Shown one piece after another: positions 56,040-62,629 of a DNA stretch of 64,000 bases. Positions within the stretch are counted from its first letter, which is position 1. Every line of letters starts with the position of its first letter. A model generated the notes under the pieces. The model was not told the DNA's origin. It saw nothing but the letters and a program-made list of their open reading frames with translations, and did not search any database. The DNA is taken from assembly GCA_032622095.1 (NCBI GenBank), contig CP136066.1:206548978-206612977 (forward strand), in the 5' to 3' direction. Both the position numbers and the translations under genes were made by a program. This stretch comes from Siphonodentalium dalli (Eukaryota > Mollusca > Scaphopoda > Gadilida > Siphonodentaliidae).

Positions 56040-59000
56040 GTTTACTGATGGGTGTGTACTCAATGTGTTGGAATCTTCATCATCATATAATATATTGACA
56101 ACCAACCTATAAACATCTGAAAAATAAATTCAGAACAATTCTCGCACTAAAAACTTATTGACAGAATGGAGAATTAGAGCGGTAGTTTGTTGACAATTTT
56201 CGCACACTCTTTTATAGCAAAATGGCAGCAAATTAGAACTCTTGTGTTTGACTCGCCGTGAATGTTGTCGTCCATGTGCGTTTTGACTTTTGATAAAATA
56301 ATCGGAGAACCAAATCACACGATTTCGTAATATAGTTCTTTGGTTCTAGAGGGACTTTCCTGCACGAAATTACACAAATGTTGTTTGATATTTTTTGTGC
56401 TTAATAAGGCCAACATGTTGCTCTGTTTGCTTAGTATACAAAAGTATATATTTATATCGCGGAAGTCCACCAAATGTGGGTAGAATATCGCTGGTAGCAG
56501 CCGTCTTAACGAATCATCAAGGGAGGTAAACCCTGCATGGAGTATGAGTGATTCCGTGAGACAACAGCCATTCATTTCTAGATCAACAGTTCTCTGGTTG
56601 GTTGGACTTCATGACGGATGAGTGCGATTGGGCTTTACAAGCTCCAAAGCAATTGTTGCCTCGGTTAGTTTATGCTCAGCTTGATGAACTCAACCTTGTT
56701 ATAGCCAGTGGTCTTGCCTTACATTGATGTACATGTAAGTATTTTGGGATAGAAAACTTAACATAACTTGTGTATTTTAGAAAAAATTATGTTTTTACCT
56801 GTGATGAGGAGAGCAATAATTTCTTCAGTTGAAGGAGAGTTCACTATTTTTAGTATGAGATTCCTCTTTGTTATCGTCCAAGACAATATGACAGACATTG
56901 CTGATTTTCCACCTGAATATTATATGTGCTCATTCCAGCTCATTCTGCAAATATCTGGCACCATATTTTTGGGCCTATTTGTTGATATGATCATGTGATT
57001 GGAAATGATCACTTTCTAGTTGAGTGAGAAATTCTCAAAATACTAGTCTACTCAAACAAAATTGATGAAATCAAACTTAAAATATGTCTATGTTATTATA
57101 GTTAGGCAGTCAACAAACAACTACTGGTACATGTACTAAAATGTAGATTCTTTGTTACTGCACATTATTAGGTGTGTTTTCTCTGGTAATTCTGACAGCA
57201 TGTTTCTTATTGTCTTAATTGATTATAACGAGGAAGCTCATACCACTGTCTATGGATAGCTCAATGTTGCTGAGAGTGTCAAAGTCGTAATGTTTGATGC
57301 ATTAACCCTTTGAGTGCCAGGGGCCGATGAGATCGGCCCTAAACCTACAAAATAAGTCTGTTAAAGAATATAAGAATAAATTATTAAAATTGTAAAAAAA
57401 AAAAAAAAAAAAAAAAATTGTTAGGCCAATGCATTCTCTTATATATGCGAGGCGACCTATGGTCGACTCACATATATAAGAGAATGCATTGGCACAGGGT
57501 ATATAGGTTGATACAAAAATCAACCTGCACTCAAAGGGTTAACACCAGGATAACTTTATCCTTTACTGGAATAACATTCAGCATAAAATTTAAGCAAATG
57601 AATCTCACAAAACAAATTCATGGTATTGTCAAAAATATACATGAATATATAGTTATCACATATATTATCCCCGTTTTCTTCTTCTAATGGATACCTTAAT
57701 AATAATCTCATATGATTGATGAAAAAACATTGAAGTTTTATTAGCGTCTCTGATACAAGTGGAAATTGATTACTTTTTAACAACGAATGAGATTATTCTG
57801 GCATTCATTTAAAAAGTGAACGGGATAATGAAATTTCAGTAGTGAGGATACTTTTGTCTAAGGCCTAAAAAAATAGACCTTTTTTCCCTGCTAACGGACC
57901 AAAATGGACTGAAAAAATAGGGTAGGTAGGTATGTAAAACCAAATTAAATTTTGGAGTTCTGAATTCACAATAAAATTTGTAGACTCGGCGGTTCAAAAT
58001 AGAGTTGGTCAGGTTGGCAGAAATAAAGGTCTTTTTTTTATAGGCTAAATCATATTTATTTCTAATTTACAATGATTCATATCATAAATATATGATATTA
58101 TATGTCAGAAGTGAAAAAATTGCTATATATCAAAACTAATAGAATCTTTTTAGTAATTTACATTTATCATTGCAATAAGCATAACGACTATGACACCATC
58201 AGCCCCAGCGGTATATCTTATAAAACTTAATTAGTACTCAACTCATTAATTTTCAAATTTTTACAGGCAAGTCAAGATATTGAGAGTGGAATGGAAGGTG
58301 CCATAGCAATAAATCCAAGTGATGCCGAAAAAAGTGACATTATCAAATCGGCCGTCAGCAGTATCAACTGGCTTATGAGCAAAGATCGTAAAGCCACAGC
58401 TTTGAAACAGCTTCAAGGTCACGTCTGGCGTGATGCCTACAAAACAGGCAAAGTTAAGGGACAGTAAGTAGAGATACATACACATATTTGACAGGGGATT
58501 TTTGGGTGGGCCCATTGGGTGGGCGTAGGCTCCTTCCTGGGATGGGACGTGGGTTGGGATTTTAAATAGATTGATGTGTGGTGACCTCATTGAATGTTTT
58601 CTGTTATTACAGACTGTTCGAAGAAGTTGCTGATATTTTCGGAGAACTCAATGAGAGCAAATACAAGCTGTATATCTACTCGTCTGGCAGCATCGAGGCC
58701 CAGAAGTTACTGTTCGCCAACACCGAGTTTGGAGATCTGACACCGGTAAGATTTGTTTACAGGAAAAACTATATTAAATAAAATTAATATTCCTAGGAAT
58801 GTGTTGTGGGGCTCTGCGAATCATGCATCTATGATTTTATAATCTAATTGTTAAAGAGAGACTGTTCTCAAACGTTGTTGTTGGTTTCTATATTCTCTGC
58901 TTCGTAGAATAAGGTCACCAGATTTCCATTATTTTGGTATGAAGTGCCCGACGAGAATAAAAACAGTTGCAGATAAGCCGGAATTTTAAAATGGAACGCT

Positions 59001-62000
59001 CGTCATAAAGATATTTTTGTACAGTTTTTAGGCAAATATATCAAATAAATGTTATATTATATGCATAGTAGTCCCATATACTCATTAATTTTATTGTATA
59101 GTCAGCGAGTGGCTTGAGTCAACGCTAGTATCTATATTTTTTTACACGATGTGTGCCAAATGATGTTCAATCCACTATCCATGCATTTACTTAGATTATG
59201 TCGCCGTTACTACGCTGAAATTCGTAACTTACTTTATGGCTGCAGACATAGACTAATTTATATTAAATTATTAAATTTGATTTTAAGATATTGAAATAGG
59301 CGAACAGTCTCCCTTTAAGGTCAAATTAGCCTCACATTTGTGACCCGCCATATCAAATCCAGTCGTAAGTCGGGATTTTTTTTACCCTGTGCCAATGCAT
59401 TCTCTTATATATGCGAGTCGACCAATTTTTTACAATTTTAATAATTTTTTCTTGTATTCTTTAACAATTTTATAATTTTACCCACACAGAGCCCCAGACA
59501 CACATGAGCAGACGACACTCTTCTATATGCTTCTATATATGTGTGGGGCTCCCTGCAGGGTAATGGATGTTTTTTATTTTATGTCCTAAAAAATGTAAGA
59601 AACATTTATTAAAAAAAATGATAAAAAATTGTTAGGCCAATGCATTCTCTTATATATGCAAGGCGACCTATGGTCGACTCGCATATATAAGAGAATGCAT
59701 TGGCATTGGCACAGGGTAAAAAAATCCCGACTTACAACTGGATTTGATATGGCGGGTCACATTTGTCCACTTTTGTCACATTCCCGGGAACTAAGTTGAT
59801 GTATGCTTAATAATAGCATACTTTTCATTCCATGGAAAGACTTGTCATACCAAATGATAGAAACTCAAGCAGATATGATTCTGCCACAATAAAGACTTGT
59901 CATACCAAATGATAGAAACAATATATAAATCTGCCACAATAATGAGTTTTCTTGTCATTTTGATTGCAACACCAGTTAAATAATGTATCAGGTGTGTTTT
60001 GCATCCCTGACAACATAGCTGAATCTTTCATATATACGGTACACCTCAAAATAGTTAAGTTCCCTCTGACATATCACACTGTATCTCAAGAATCCTGAAG
60101 CCGATTGTCATGAAAAATTTTGCAAGTATATTCAGTATTCTAGCATTGATGAAGTGAGCTAATGTCAAACCACTGAATACCTGTATGATTGAGTGAGCAC
60201 TATTTGTGATGCAAAAATAATTAATGCAAAATTCAAAAGTCACAAAAGCGTTATGTTGGTAGAAAACTCACTTAAAGACTTGTGTTGAGAACAGGTTAGT
60301 TCTGCATGTAACCCCATGTCGCCACAAGACTTGGAGGCACCATACTATTATTGTAATGAGTAGACACTGGATTCAATGCTGTTATAAGGGTCATAAAGGG
60401 TGCCAATTCCTTTTGAAGTAGGTGAGGACTGTCATGGTTTAGTGCCATGATCCAATCTTATGTAGACATCTCGCTCCTTTTGTTGCCATAGGTGCCAACT
60501 CACCAAGGAGAGATCTAATTCTTAACTGAGAATTATAACATCTGAAAATTACCATATAACCAGCTTACATGTACATGTTCCCTCTTAATGAACCCAGTGA
60601 TTATGATTTTTGGAAAGTTGACTCTTTCCATTCATTTGGTGTTCATTCACACATGTAGGCAATCACCATTATCATTAGTTATGAGATACAGTAATGCTCT
60701 AATTAATCGACCTCTTAACCAAAGCAGAATTATGGGTAACTTTTCAGGATTTAGTCGGAAATATGGCTTGTTGCCATTCATCGGAAGCTCTCGGGGAGAG
60801 CTTTCCGATGAATGGCAACAAGCCATATTTCCGACTAAATCCTGAAAAGTTACCCATAATTCTGCTTTGGTTAAGAGGTCGATTATTTAGAGCATTACTG
60901 TATGTTGGTCGCATAAAACAAGATTATCTTCCCAAAATTTCATCGCATTCTGCTCACCACATCTGAAGATATAATTGAAAATGACATTGGGGAGCTTACT
61001 TTTTTGGAGGTTTTTACTGTAAAATCCTTTTAATTTGTGGGTGTCTAAACCAAGAAATCAACATCCAATGAAATAATTTACTCTGAGTTGGTAGAGTGAA
61101 TATCTATATACAATGTATACAGTGAAAACGTAGATAGGACATTGTGTACTGGGGCTTTGTCTGTTTTCGGCATACATTTATTGTAAAATTAGGTCGAGAA
61201 AATACGAAGATGATATGAAATATAATAAATTTATTTAAATTACTCGTATGAGTCGTTTGTCAGTGGTCTATTTGTTATTGTTTATATACTACATTATCTG
61301 ATCCATTTTATAACAGTTTGTATAAACAATGGCCATTGAATTAATCTCTTGATAAAGACTAATGTTTTCACCACACTCAGGTTACATAAAACAATAAATA
61401 ACTACCTCACCAGCATGTGAAGCTAGAGTACTAATTGTGTGATACCCAATTTCTCTCTTAACCCTTTCAGTGCCAGGTCCGATTTTTGTAACAACCCATA
61501 TACCCTGTGCCAATGCATTCTCTTATATATGCGAGTCGACCATAGGTCGCCTCGCATATATAAGAGAATGCATTGGCCTAACAATTTTTCATCATTTCTT
61601 ATTATTTTTTACAATTTTTTACAATTTTAATAATTTTTTCTTATATTCTTTAACAGACTTATTTTGTAGGTTTAGCGCCAGGGAATCTTACGTTTTTCAT
61701 GGGCATCAAAATTATTACTATGAATACTTGGTGATAGTTTTGAGTTATAACATGCCCCTGAGGTTTTATCCAGTTTGTTTTTAAATTTGCTATAGCATGC
61801 TTAAGCATACCCCAAAATAATTCAACCCAAATTATTTTTTTTACAGACGGTAAATTAGGGCCGATGAGATTGGCCGCTGGCACTGAAAGGGTTAAGGTAG
61901 GCAAATGCCTCGTCATCTAATTAGTGATGCTTAAGATGGATTAACGAGATTCCCACTGTCCTTATCTACTATCTAGGGAAACTGCAGCGAAGGGAACGGA

Positions 62001-62368
62001 CTGTGAAACACTTCAAAGTCTGTTCCCGTCGCTGCGGTTTCGCTAGATAGTATATCAGCGGTCAATGCTGGTGAATCGAAAAATAAAGTTAGCAAATCTT
62101 AACCAATCAGAATGGATGTTTTAACCAATCAGAATGGATGTTTTAACCAATCAGAATGGATGTTTTAACCAATCAGAATGGATGTTTTAGTGACAACTTT
62201 TCATTTGAGATTCTGATAATGATTTAAGATTACTTTTTCTCCAGATAATCAATGGGTACTTCGACACAAAGATTGGTGATAAACGATGTATTGAGAGCTA
62301 TAAGAAACTCGCTGATGAAATCCAGGCAGGTGTAGAGGAATGTCTCTACCTCACAGATAACACTGAAG
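44742..62368 (+). CDS. ENOPH1: Enolase-phosphatase E1, five exons, 3' end outside window
   Basis: Spliced exons encode about 221 residues of the HAD-family enzyme that converts 2,3-diketo-5-methylthiopentyl-1-phosphate to the acireductone through enolisation and dephosphorylation in methionine salvage; the human protein is about 261 residues. HAD motif I DIEGTTTP is at residues 24-31 (predicted nucleophile Asp24, acid-base Glu26). The family-typical TALKQLQGHVW is at 114-124, motif II YIYSSGS at 156-162, FDTKIGDK at 186-193 and the motif IV Asp in LTDNTE at 218. The C-terminal RPGNA-type segment is missing because the last exon or exons lie past base 64000. It is cytosolic or nuclear by family, with no signal peptide. 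Introns are about 2.1, 11.2, 0.15 and 3.5 kb. The identity is secure. A wholly functional gene cannot be proven without the last exon. Confidence 0.93.
45593..45641. repeat. 49-bp perfect palindrome in intron 1
   Basis: CAAACCGGATGCGGGCCGTT faces AACGGCCCGCATCCGGTTTG around AACGATATT. Just upstream, AAAAAGCCATAACGCCCGGC resembles the outer arm of the larger palindrome at 46057, so both may belong to one family with GGGCGTTATGG-type ends. Confidence 0.85.
46057..46198. repeat. 142-bp palindrome in intron 1
   Basis: GGGCGTTATGGTTTATTAAC on the left and the inverted GTTAATAAACCATAACGCCC on the right bound arms that match almost throughout. CCTCGGGCCATTAAAGGCCC and its inverse meet around TCGACTTCGTC. 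The arms contain CTCCAGAAATGATTAACAGC. It is probably a hairpin MITE; no target duplication was identified. Confidence 0.9.
46963..47064 (+). CDS. ENOPH1: ENOPH1 exon 2
   Basis: The acceptor TATTTCAG|GAG is at 46962 and the donor TTG|GTTAGT at 47065. The 34 codons EDLFGYVKENIESYL onward align with the human DILFPYIEENVKEYL region, the cap-domain start. Phase 0 at both ends. The sequence is acidic and helical. Confidence 0.92.
47132..47551. repeat. Type IV MITE with B cassettes, copy 1
   Basis: TGTGACCCGCCATATCAAAT and the inverted ATTTGATATGGCGGGTCACA are the ends, continuing to AAGTCGGGATTTTTT and its inverse. AAAT flanks GTGACCC on the left and GGGTCAC on the right, a 4-bp target duplication. 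The first cassette at about 47178-47254 is full. The second, at about 47463-47507, has lost its centre and is a bare CTCTTATATATAAGAG palindrome. Confidence 0.9.
47601..47789. repeat. Family A hairpin MITE, copy 11
   Basis: It runs from CAGTAATGACCTAAATAATC to GGGCATTACT. The left arm lacks the innermost bases, passing from GGCTTGTT to GAGAGC. Both arms carry the private GGGAAA / TTTCCC change where other copies have GGGTAA / TTACCC. Confidence 0.88.
47961..48403. repeat. Type III TTAA MITE with paired B cassettes, copy 2
   Basis: TTAACCCTTTCATGACAGGA opens it. Cassettes lie at about 48007-48077 and 48306-48378, with a long T-rich spacer containing repeated CTTACATTCTTTAACA words. It ends at AGGAAGCTCCCGTTAA, where TCATGAAAGGG is missing. 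Both cassettes share a private GTCAACC / GGTTGAC centre. Confidence 0.8.
48404..49016. other. Unassigned intron 2 DNA
   Basis: No repeat family, exon or RNA was recognised in this AT-rich stretch. Confidence 0.35.
49017..49289. repeat. Type III TTAA MITE, copy 3 (diverged cassettes)
   Basis: TTAACACTTTCATGACGGAT and the inverted CATCATGAAAGGGTTAA are the ends. Two cassettes are recognisable by GCCAATGCATTCTCTTATA and inverses, but their centres are diverged (GAGAGTAGACCATATGGCAC). The spacer is only about 35 bp. Confidence 0.8.
49526..49682 (+). repeat. Left direct terminal repeat of the 1.66-kb insertion
   Basis: It begins ATAACAAACAGTATATAAGG and ends CTCGATTTTCTTGCC. TATATAAGG near the start could serve as a TATA-like element. 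It includes the candidate ribozyme and TTTACTGCAGGTTATCTGAG. Next to it, inside, TTCAACACTCAGATA is an inverse of TATCTGAGTGTTGAA. Confidence 0.9.
49582..49620 (+). ncRNA. Candidate type I hammerhead ribozyme
   Basis: Stem I is GGTC (49582-49585) with GACC (49617-49620). The core CTGATGA is at 49586-49592. Stem II is GTTA / TAAC (49594-49597, 49603-49606) with loop AACAA and one extra A at 49593. GAAA is at 49607-49610. A very short stem III comes from the palindromic AGCGCT, and cleavage is expected after A at 49616 in the triplet CTA. All conserved positions are present. Stems are short, so activity may need a dimer, as known for short-stem-III hammerheads. Confidence 0.55.
49683..51021. 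other. Interior of the 1.66-kb insertion
   Basis: No known domain was recognised. Two minus-strand frames (50188-50568 and 50384-50638) overlap in different phases and may be remnants of one coding sequence; I cannot name it. From 50608 to about 50960 the word TACCCGCA recurs about ten times at irregular spacing. Confidence 0.4.
51022..51153 (+). repeat. Right direct terminal repeat, hammerhead core deleted
   Basis: It matches 49526-49682 except for loss of 25 bases between CACACGCCA and ATAACGAAAG, with a short CAA microhomology at the edges. GAAAGCGCTAGACC survives but GGTC and CTGATGA are gone, so this copy cannot fold as a hammerhead. Confidence 0.9.
51504..52421. other. Unassigned intron 2 DNA
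   Basis: It is AT-rich. No exon or repeat family was recognised. Near 52340-52390 CCCGTGTTCATTGCCC words repeat locally. Confidence 0.35.
52422..52813. repeat. Family H hAT-like MITE, copy 9
   Basis: CAAGCCTGCAAATAGTGTGT opens it. The left palindrome is shortened at its centre. The right palindrome has lost most of one arm. It ends CTGCAAATGTCAGACATACT, and the terminal CAGGCTTG is missing. Confidence 0.72.
52814..53307. other. Unassigned DNA with a retroposon-like fragment
   Basis: At about 53090-53240, TCTATATATATAAAAGAGTA, GGATCTGTCTGTCCGG and TTTCAACCAAATTTGCTGTG resemble widespread invertebrate retroposon ends of the GTCTGTCTGTCC type. The match is by recall only. The preceding 200 bp are not recognised. 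Confidence 0.35.
53308..53432. repeat. Family A MITE, copy 12, left arm deleted
   Basis: It is flanked by TA (AAATA before, TAAGT after). CAGTAATGCTCTAATTAATC and GACTCC join directly to TTTCCGATGAATGG of the right arm, so about 85 bp of left arm is lost. This is the mirror image of the deletion in copy 9. Confidence 0.9.
53510..53602 (+). repeat. Left copy of an inverted duplication of about 85 bp
   Basis: AAGGGCCACACACCCCTTTG, GCAGGGGCCATCGAGGCCCC, TCTGACGCTGAATAAAGGCT and CCCAAAGGGAGCCTTTGGGA recur inverted at 54104-54190. The copies are about 0.6 kb apart. The segment itself has short inverted pairs such as GGCTCCCAAAGGGAGCC. Confidence 0.85.
53957..54262. repeat. Family A MITE, copy 13, rearranged
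   Basis: CAGCAATGCCCTAAGTAATC and GAG open it. GTCGAGGGCCAGAGTGTCAT and AGGGGGTAGGCC replace the outer left arm. The inner left arm is normal to GCTCTCCCCGAG. The right arm then holds the inverted 85-bp segment (54104-54190) in place of its inner 30 bases, and closes TTAGAGCATTACT. The foreign segment sits exactly at the hairpin centre. Confidence 0.82.
54263..54556. other. Unassigned AT-rich DNA
   Basis: No exon or repeat was recognised. An open frame continuing from family A copy 13 into this stretch is not coding. Confidence 0.35.
54557..54976. repeat. Family D MITE, copy 7, central hairpin lost
   Basis: TTGAAGGACCACTTAATTTT opens it (TTAA changed to TTGA). The AATAACTC hairpin has been replaced by a short AT stretch. 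It ends at GATCTTGGGGTTCGAATAG without the terminal GTGGGCC. Confidence 0.75.
54977..55275. other. Unassigned intron 2 DNA
   Basis: No recognised feature. Confidence 0.3.
55276..55666 (-). repeat. Type II TTAA MITE with paired B cassettes, copy 5
   Basis: TTAACCCTTTACCCAACAAA and the inverted TTCTGTTGGGTAAAGGGTTAA-type end bound it. Cassettes at about 55427-55499 and 55567-55640 are essentially identical to those of 28669-29068. The spacer is shorter by about 9 bp. Confidence 0.92.
55667..57302. other. Unassigned intron 2 DNA with a duplicated long C tract
   Basis: At about 55971-56060, a C run then GGGTTTACTGATGGGTGTGT occurs twice; the second C run is about 36 bases. No exon is supported. 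The minus-strand frames at 56130-56575 and the plus frame at 56768-56998 have no recognised domain. Confidence 0.4.
57303..57542 (-). repeat. Type I TTAA MITE with one B cassette, copy 3, internally deleted
   Basis: TTAACCCTTTGAGTGCCAGG and the inverted TGCACTCAAAGGGTTAA are the ends. Both ends carry the GAG / CTC variant where others have CAG / CTG. The long middle of other type I copies is absent. A run of about 20 A precedes the cassette at about 57423-57495. Confidence 0.88.
57543..58266. other. Unassigned intron 2 3' part
   Basis: AT-rich with no repeat family recognised. It ends with the acceptor tract TTTTTACAG of exon 3. Confidence 0.4.
58267..58463 (+). CDS. ENOPH1: ENOPH1 exon 3
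   Basis: The acceptor TTTTTACAG|GCA is at 58266 and the donor ACA|GTAAGT at 58464. 197 nt: 65 codons plus two bases (phase 2). It encodes ASQDIESGMEG onward, with WLMSKDRKATALKQLQGHVW as the strongest family signature. The TALKQLQG motif belongs to the substrate-closing region conserved in E1 enzymes. Confidence 0.95.
58464..58612 (+). other. ENOPH1: ENOPH1 intron 3, 149 bp
   Basis: GTAAGT to TTATTACAG. This is the only short intron of the gene and the only one free of recognisable repeats. Confidence 0.9.
58613..58745 (+). CDS. ENOPH1: ENOPH1 exon 4
   Basis: The acceptor TTATTACAG|A completes the split Gln codon, then 44 codons LFEEVADIFGEL onward to GDLTP. The donor CCG|GTAAGA is at 58746, phase 0. 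It contains HAD motif II in YIYSSGS followed by the highly typical EAQKLLF. Confidence 0.95.
59338..59761. repeat. Type IV MITE with B cassettes, copy 3
   Basis: The ends GTGACCCGCCATATC and GATATGGCGGGTCAC are flanked by ATTT on both sides, a 4-bp target duplication. The first cassette is cut after CGAGTCGACC and runs into the spacer. The second, at about 59634-59706, is complete and is followed by a duplicated GGCATT. Confidence 0.88.
59837..59942. repeat. Tandem duplicate of about 52 bp
   Basis: AAGACTTGTCATACCAAATG then ATAGAAAC, followed by TCTGCCACAATAA, occurs twice in direct succession with small differences. Confidence 0.75.
60689..60900. repeat. Family A hairpin MITE, copy 14, with mirrored private changes
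   Basis: It is flanked by TA. CGACCTCTTAACCAAAGCAG on the left is exactly mirrored by CTGCTTTGGTTAAGAGGTCG on the right, while other copies read GACTCC and CCACAGC. The centre is GCTCTCGGGGAGAGC. Confidence 0.93.
61458..61895 (+). repeat. Type I TTAA MITE with one B cassette, copy 4
   Basis: TTAACCCTTTCAGTGCCAGG and the inverted TGGCACTGAAAGGGTTAA are the ends. The cassette is at about 61507-61578. The body matches 6576-7053 (GGTGATAGTTTTGAGTTATA, TTAAGCATACCC). Confidence 0.92.
61965..62050. repeat. Imperfect hairpin of about 85 bp
   Basis: ACTATCTAGGGAAACTGCAG, CGAAGGGAACGGACTGTGAA face TTCAAAGTCTGTTCCCGTCG, CTGCGGTTTCGCTAGATAGT. Several mismatches are present. It is a single copy. Confidence 0.75.
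62099..62188. repeat. 22-bp tandem repeat, four units, containing CCAAT
   Basis: The unit TAACCAATCAGAATGGATG then TTT is repeated four times almost exactly, ending 57 bp before exon 5. Each unit has an AACCAATCAG core, which resembles a CCAAT (NF-Y type) site. Function is not implied by sequence alone. Confidence 0.85.
62245..62368 (+). CDS. ENOPH1: ENOPH1 exon 5 (last exon visible)
   Basis: The acceptor TTTCTCCAG|ATA is at 62244 and the donor GAAG|GTATGC at 62369, phase 1. It encodes IINGYFDTKIGDKR to LYLTDNTE. FDTKIGDK and LTDN match the human FDTKIGHK and LTDV segments, carrying the motif III/IV residues. The remaining C terminus must be in exon 6 or later, outside the window; none of the frames downstream resembles it. 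Confidence 0.94.
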
Positions 62369-62629
62369 GTATGCACCCGAGTTACCTTATCTTGATATAC
62401 TTCCACCCACTGGTGATTATATACCTTGGCTTTATGTTTGCTATATTTATTTACTGGCTTGCGAAATTTGTGCTATATATTGTAATGTATGTCTGGATCA
62501 TCCCAAAATATCTGCCTGTGAACAATTTTGGAAACAAAATCGTGTCGCTAGTGATGCATGACCACAGCCTTGAAACTCTATTATACCCCCACTTTTCGAA
62601 GAAAACGTTTATCTAGAAATCTTGCTTAT
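62369..62629 (+). other. ENOPH1: Start of ENOPH1 intron 5
   Basis: It begins GTATGC. The 81-codon frame that reads through from exon 5 is hydrophobic intronic sequence and does not match the RPGNA-type end of the enzyme family. Confidence 0.6.

Larger units (their letters stand above)
47065..58266 (+). other. ENOPH1: ENOPH1 intron 2, 11.2 kb, heavily invaded
   Basis: It runs from GTTAGT to TTTTTACAG. It contains copies of types I, II, III and IV, families A, D and H, and the hammerhead-bearing insertion. Recognisable elements account for roughly 5.3 kb. The remaining stretches, about 51.5-52.4, 52.8-53.3, 55.7-57.3 and 57.5-58.3 kb, hold no exon I can support. Confidence 0.85.
58746..62244 (+). 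other. ENOPH1: ENOPH1 intron 4, 3.5 kb
   Basis: GTAAGA to TTTCTCCAG. It carries a type IV MITE, a tandem 52-bp duplicate, family A copy 14, a type I MITE, a hairpin of about 85 bp and a 22-bp tandem array directly before the acceptor. The stretches 58.8-59.3, 59.9-60.7 and 60.9-61.45 kb hold nothing recognised. Confidence 0.85.

Noticed and set aside
6514-61630. Many short frames reading CILLYMRVDHRSPRIYKRMHW-like peptides on both strands
   Set aside because: They are translations of the palindromic B cassette, which reads open on both strands. They do not extend into conserved sequence and vary only with the DNA repeat.
62371-62616. Hydrophobic 81-codon frame after exon 5 as a possible membrane protein
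   Set aside because: It begins at the intron 5 donor and is AT-rich intronic sequence. Conserved ENOPH1 continuation is expected in another exon.
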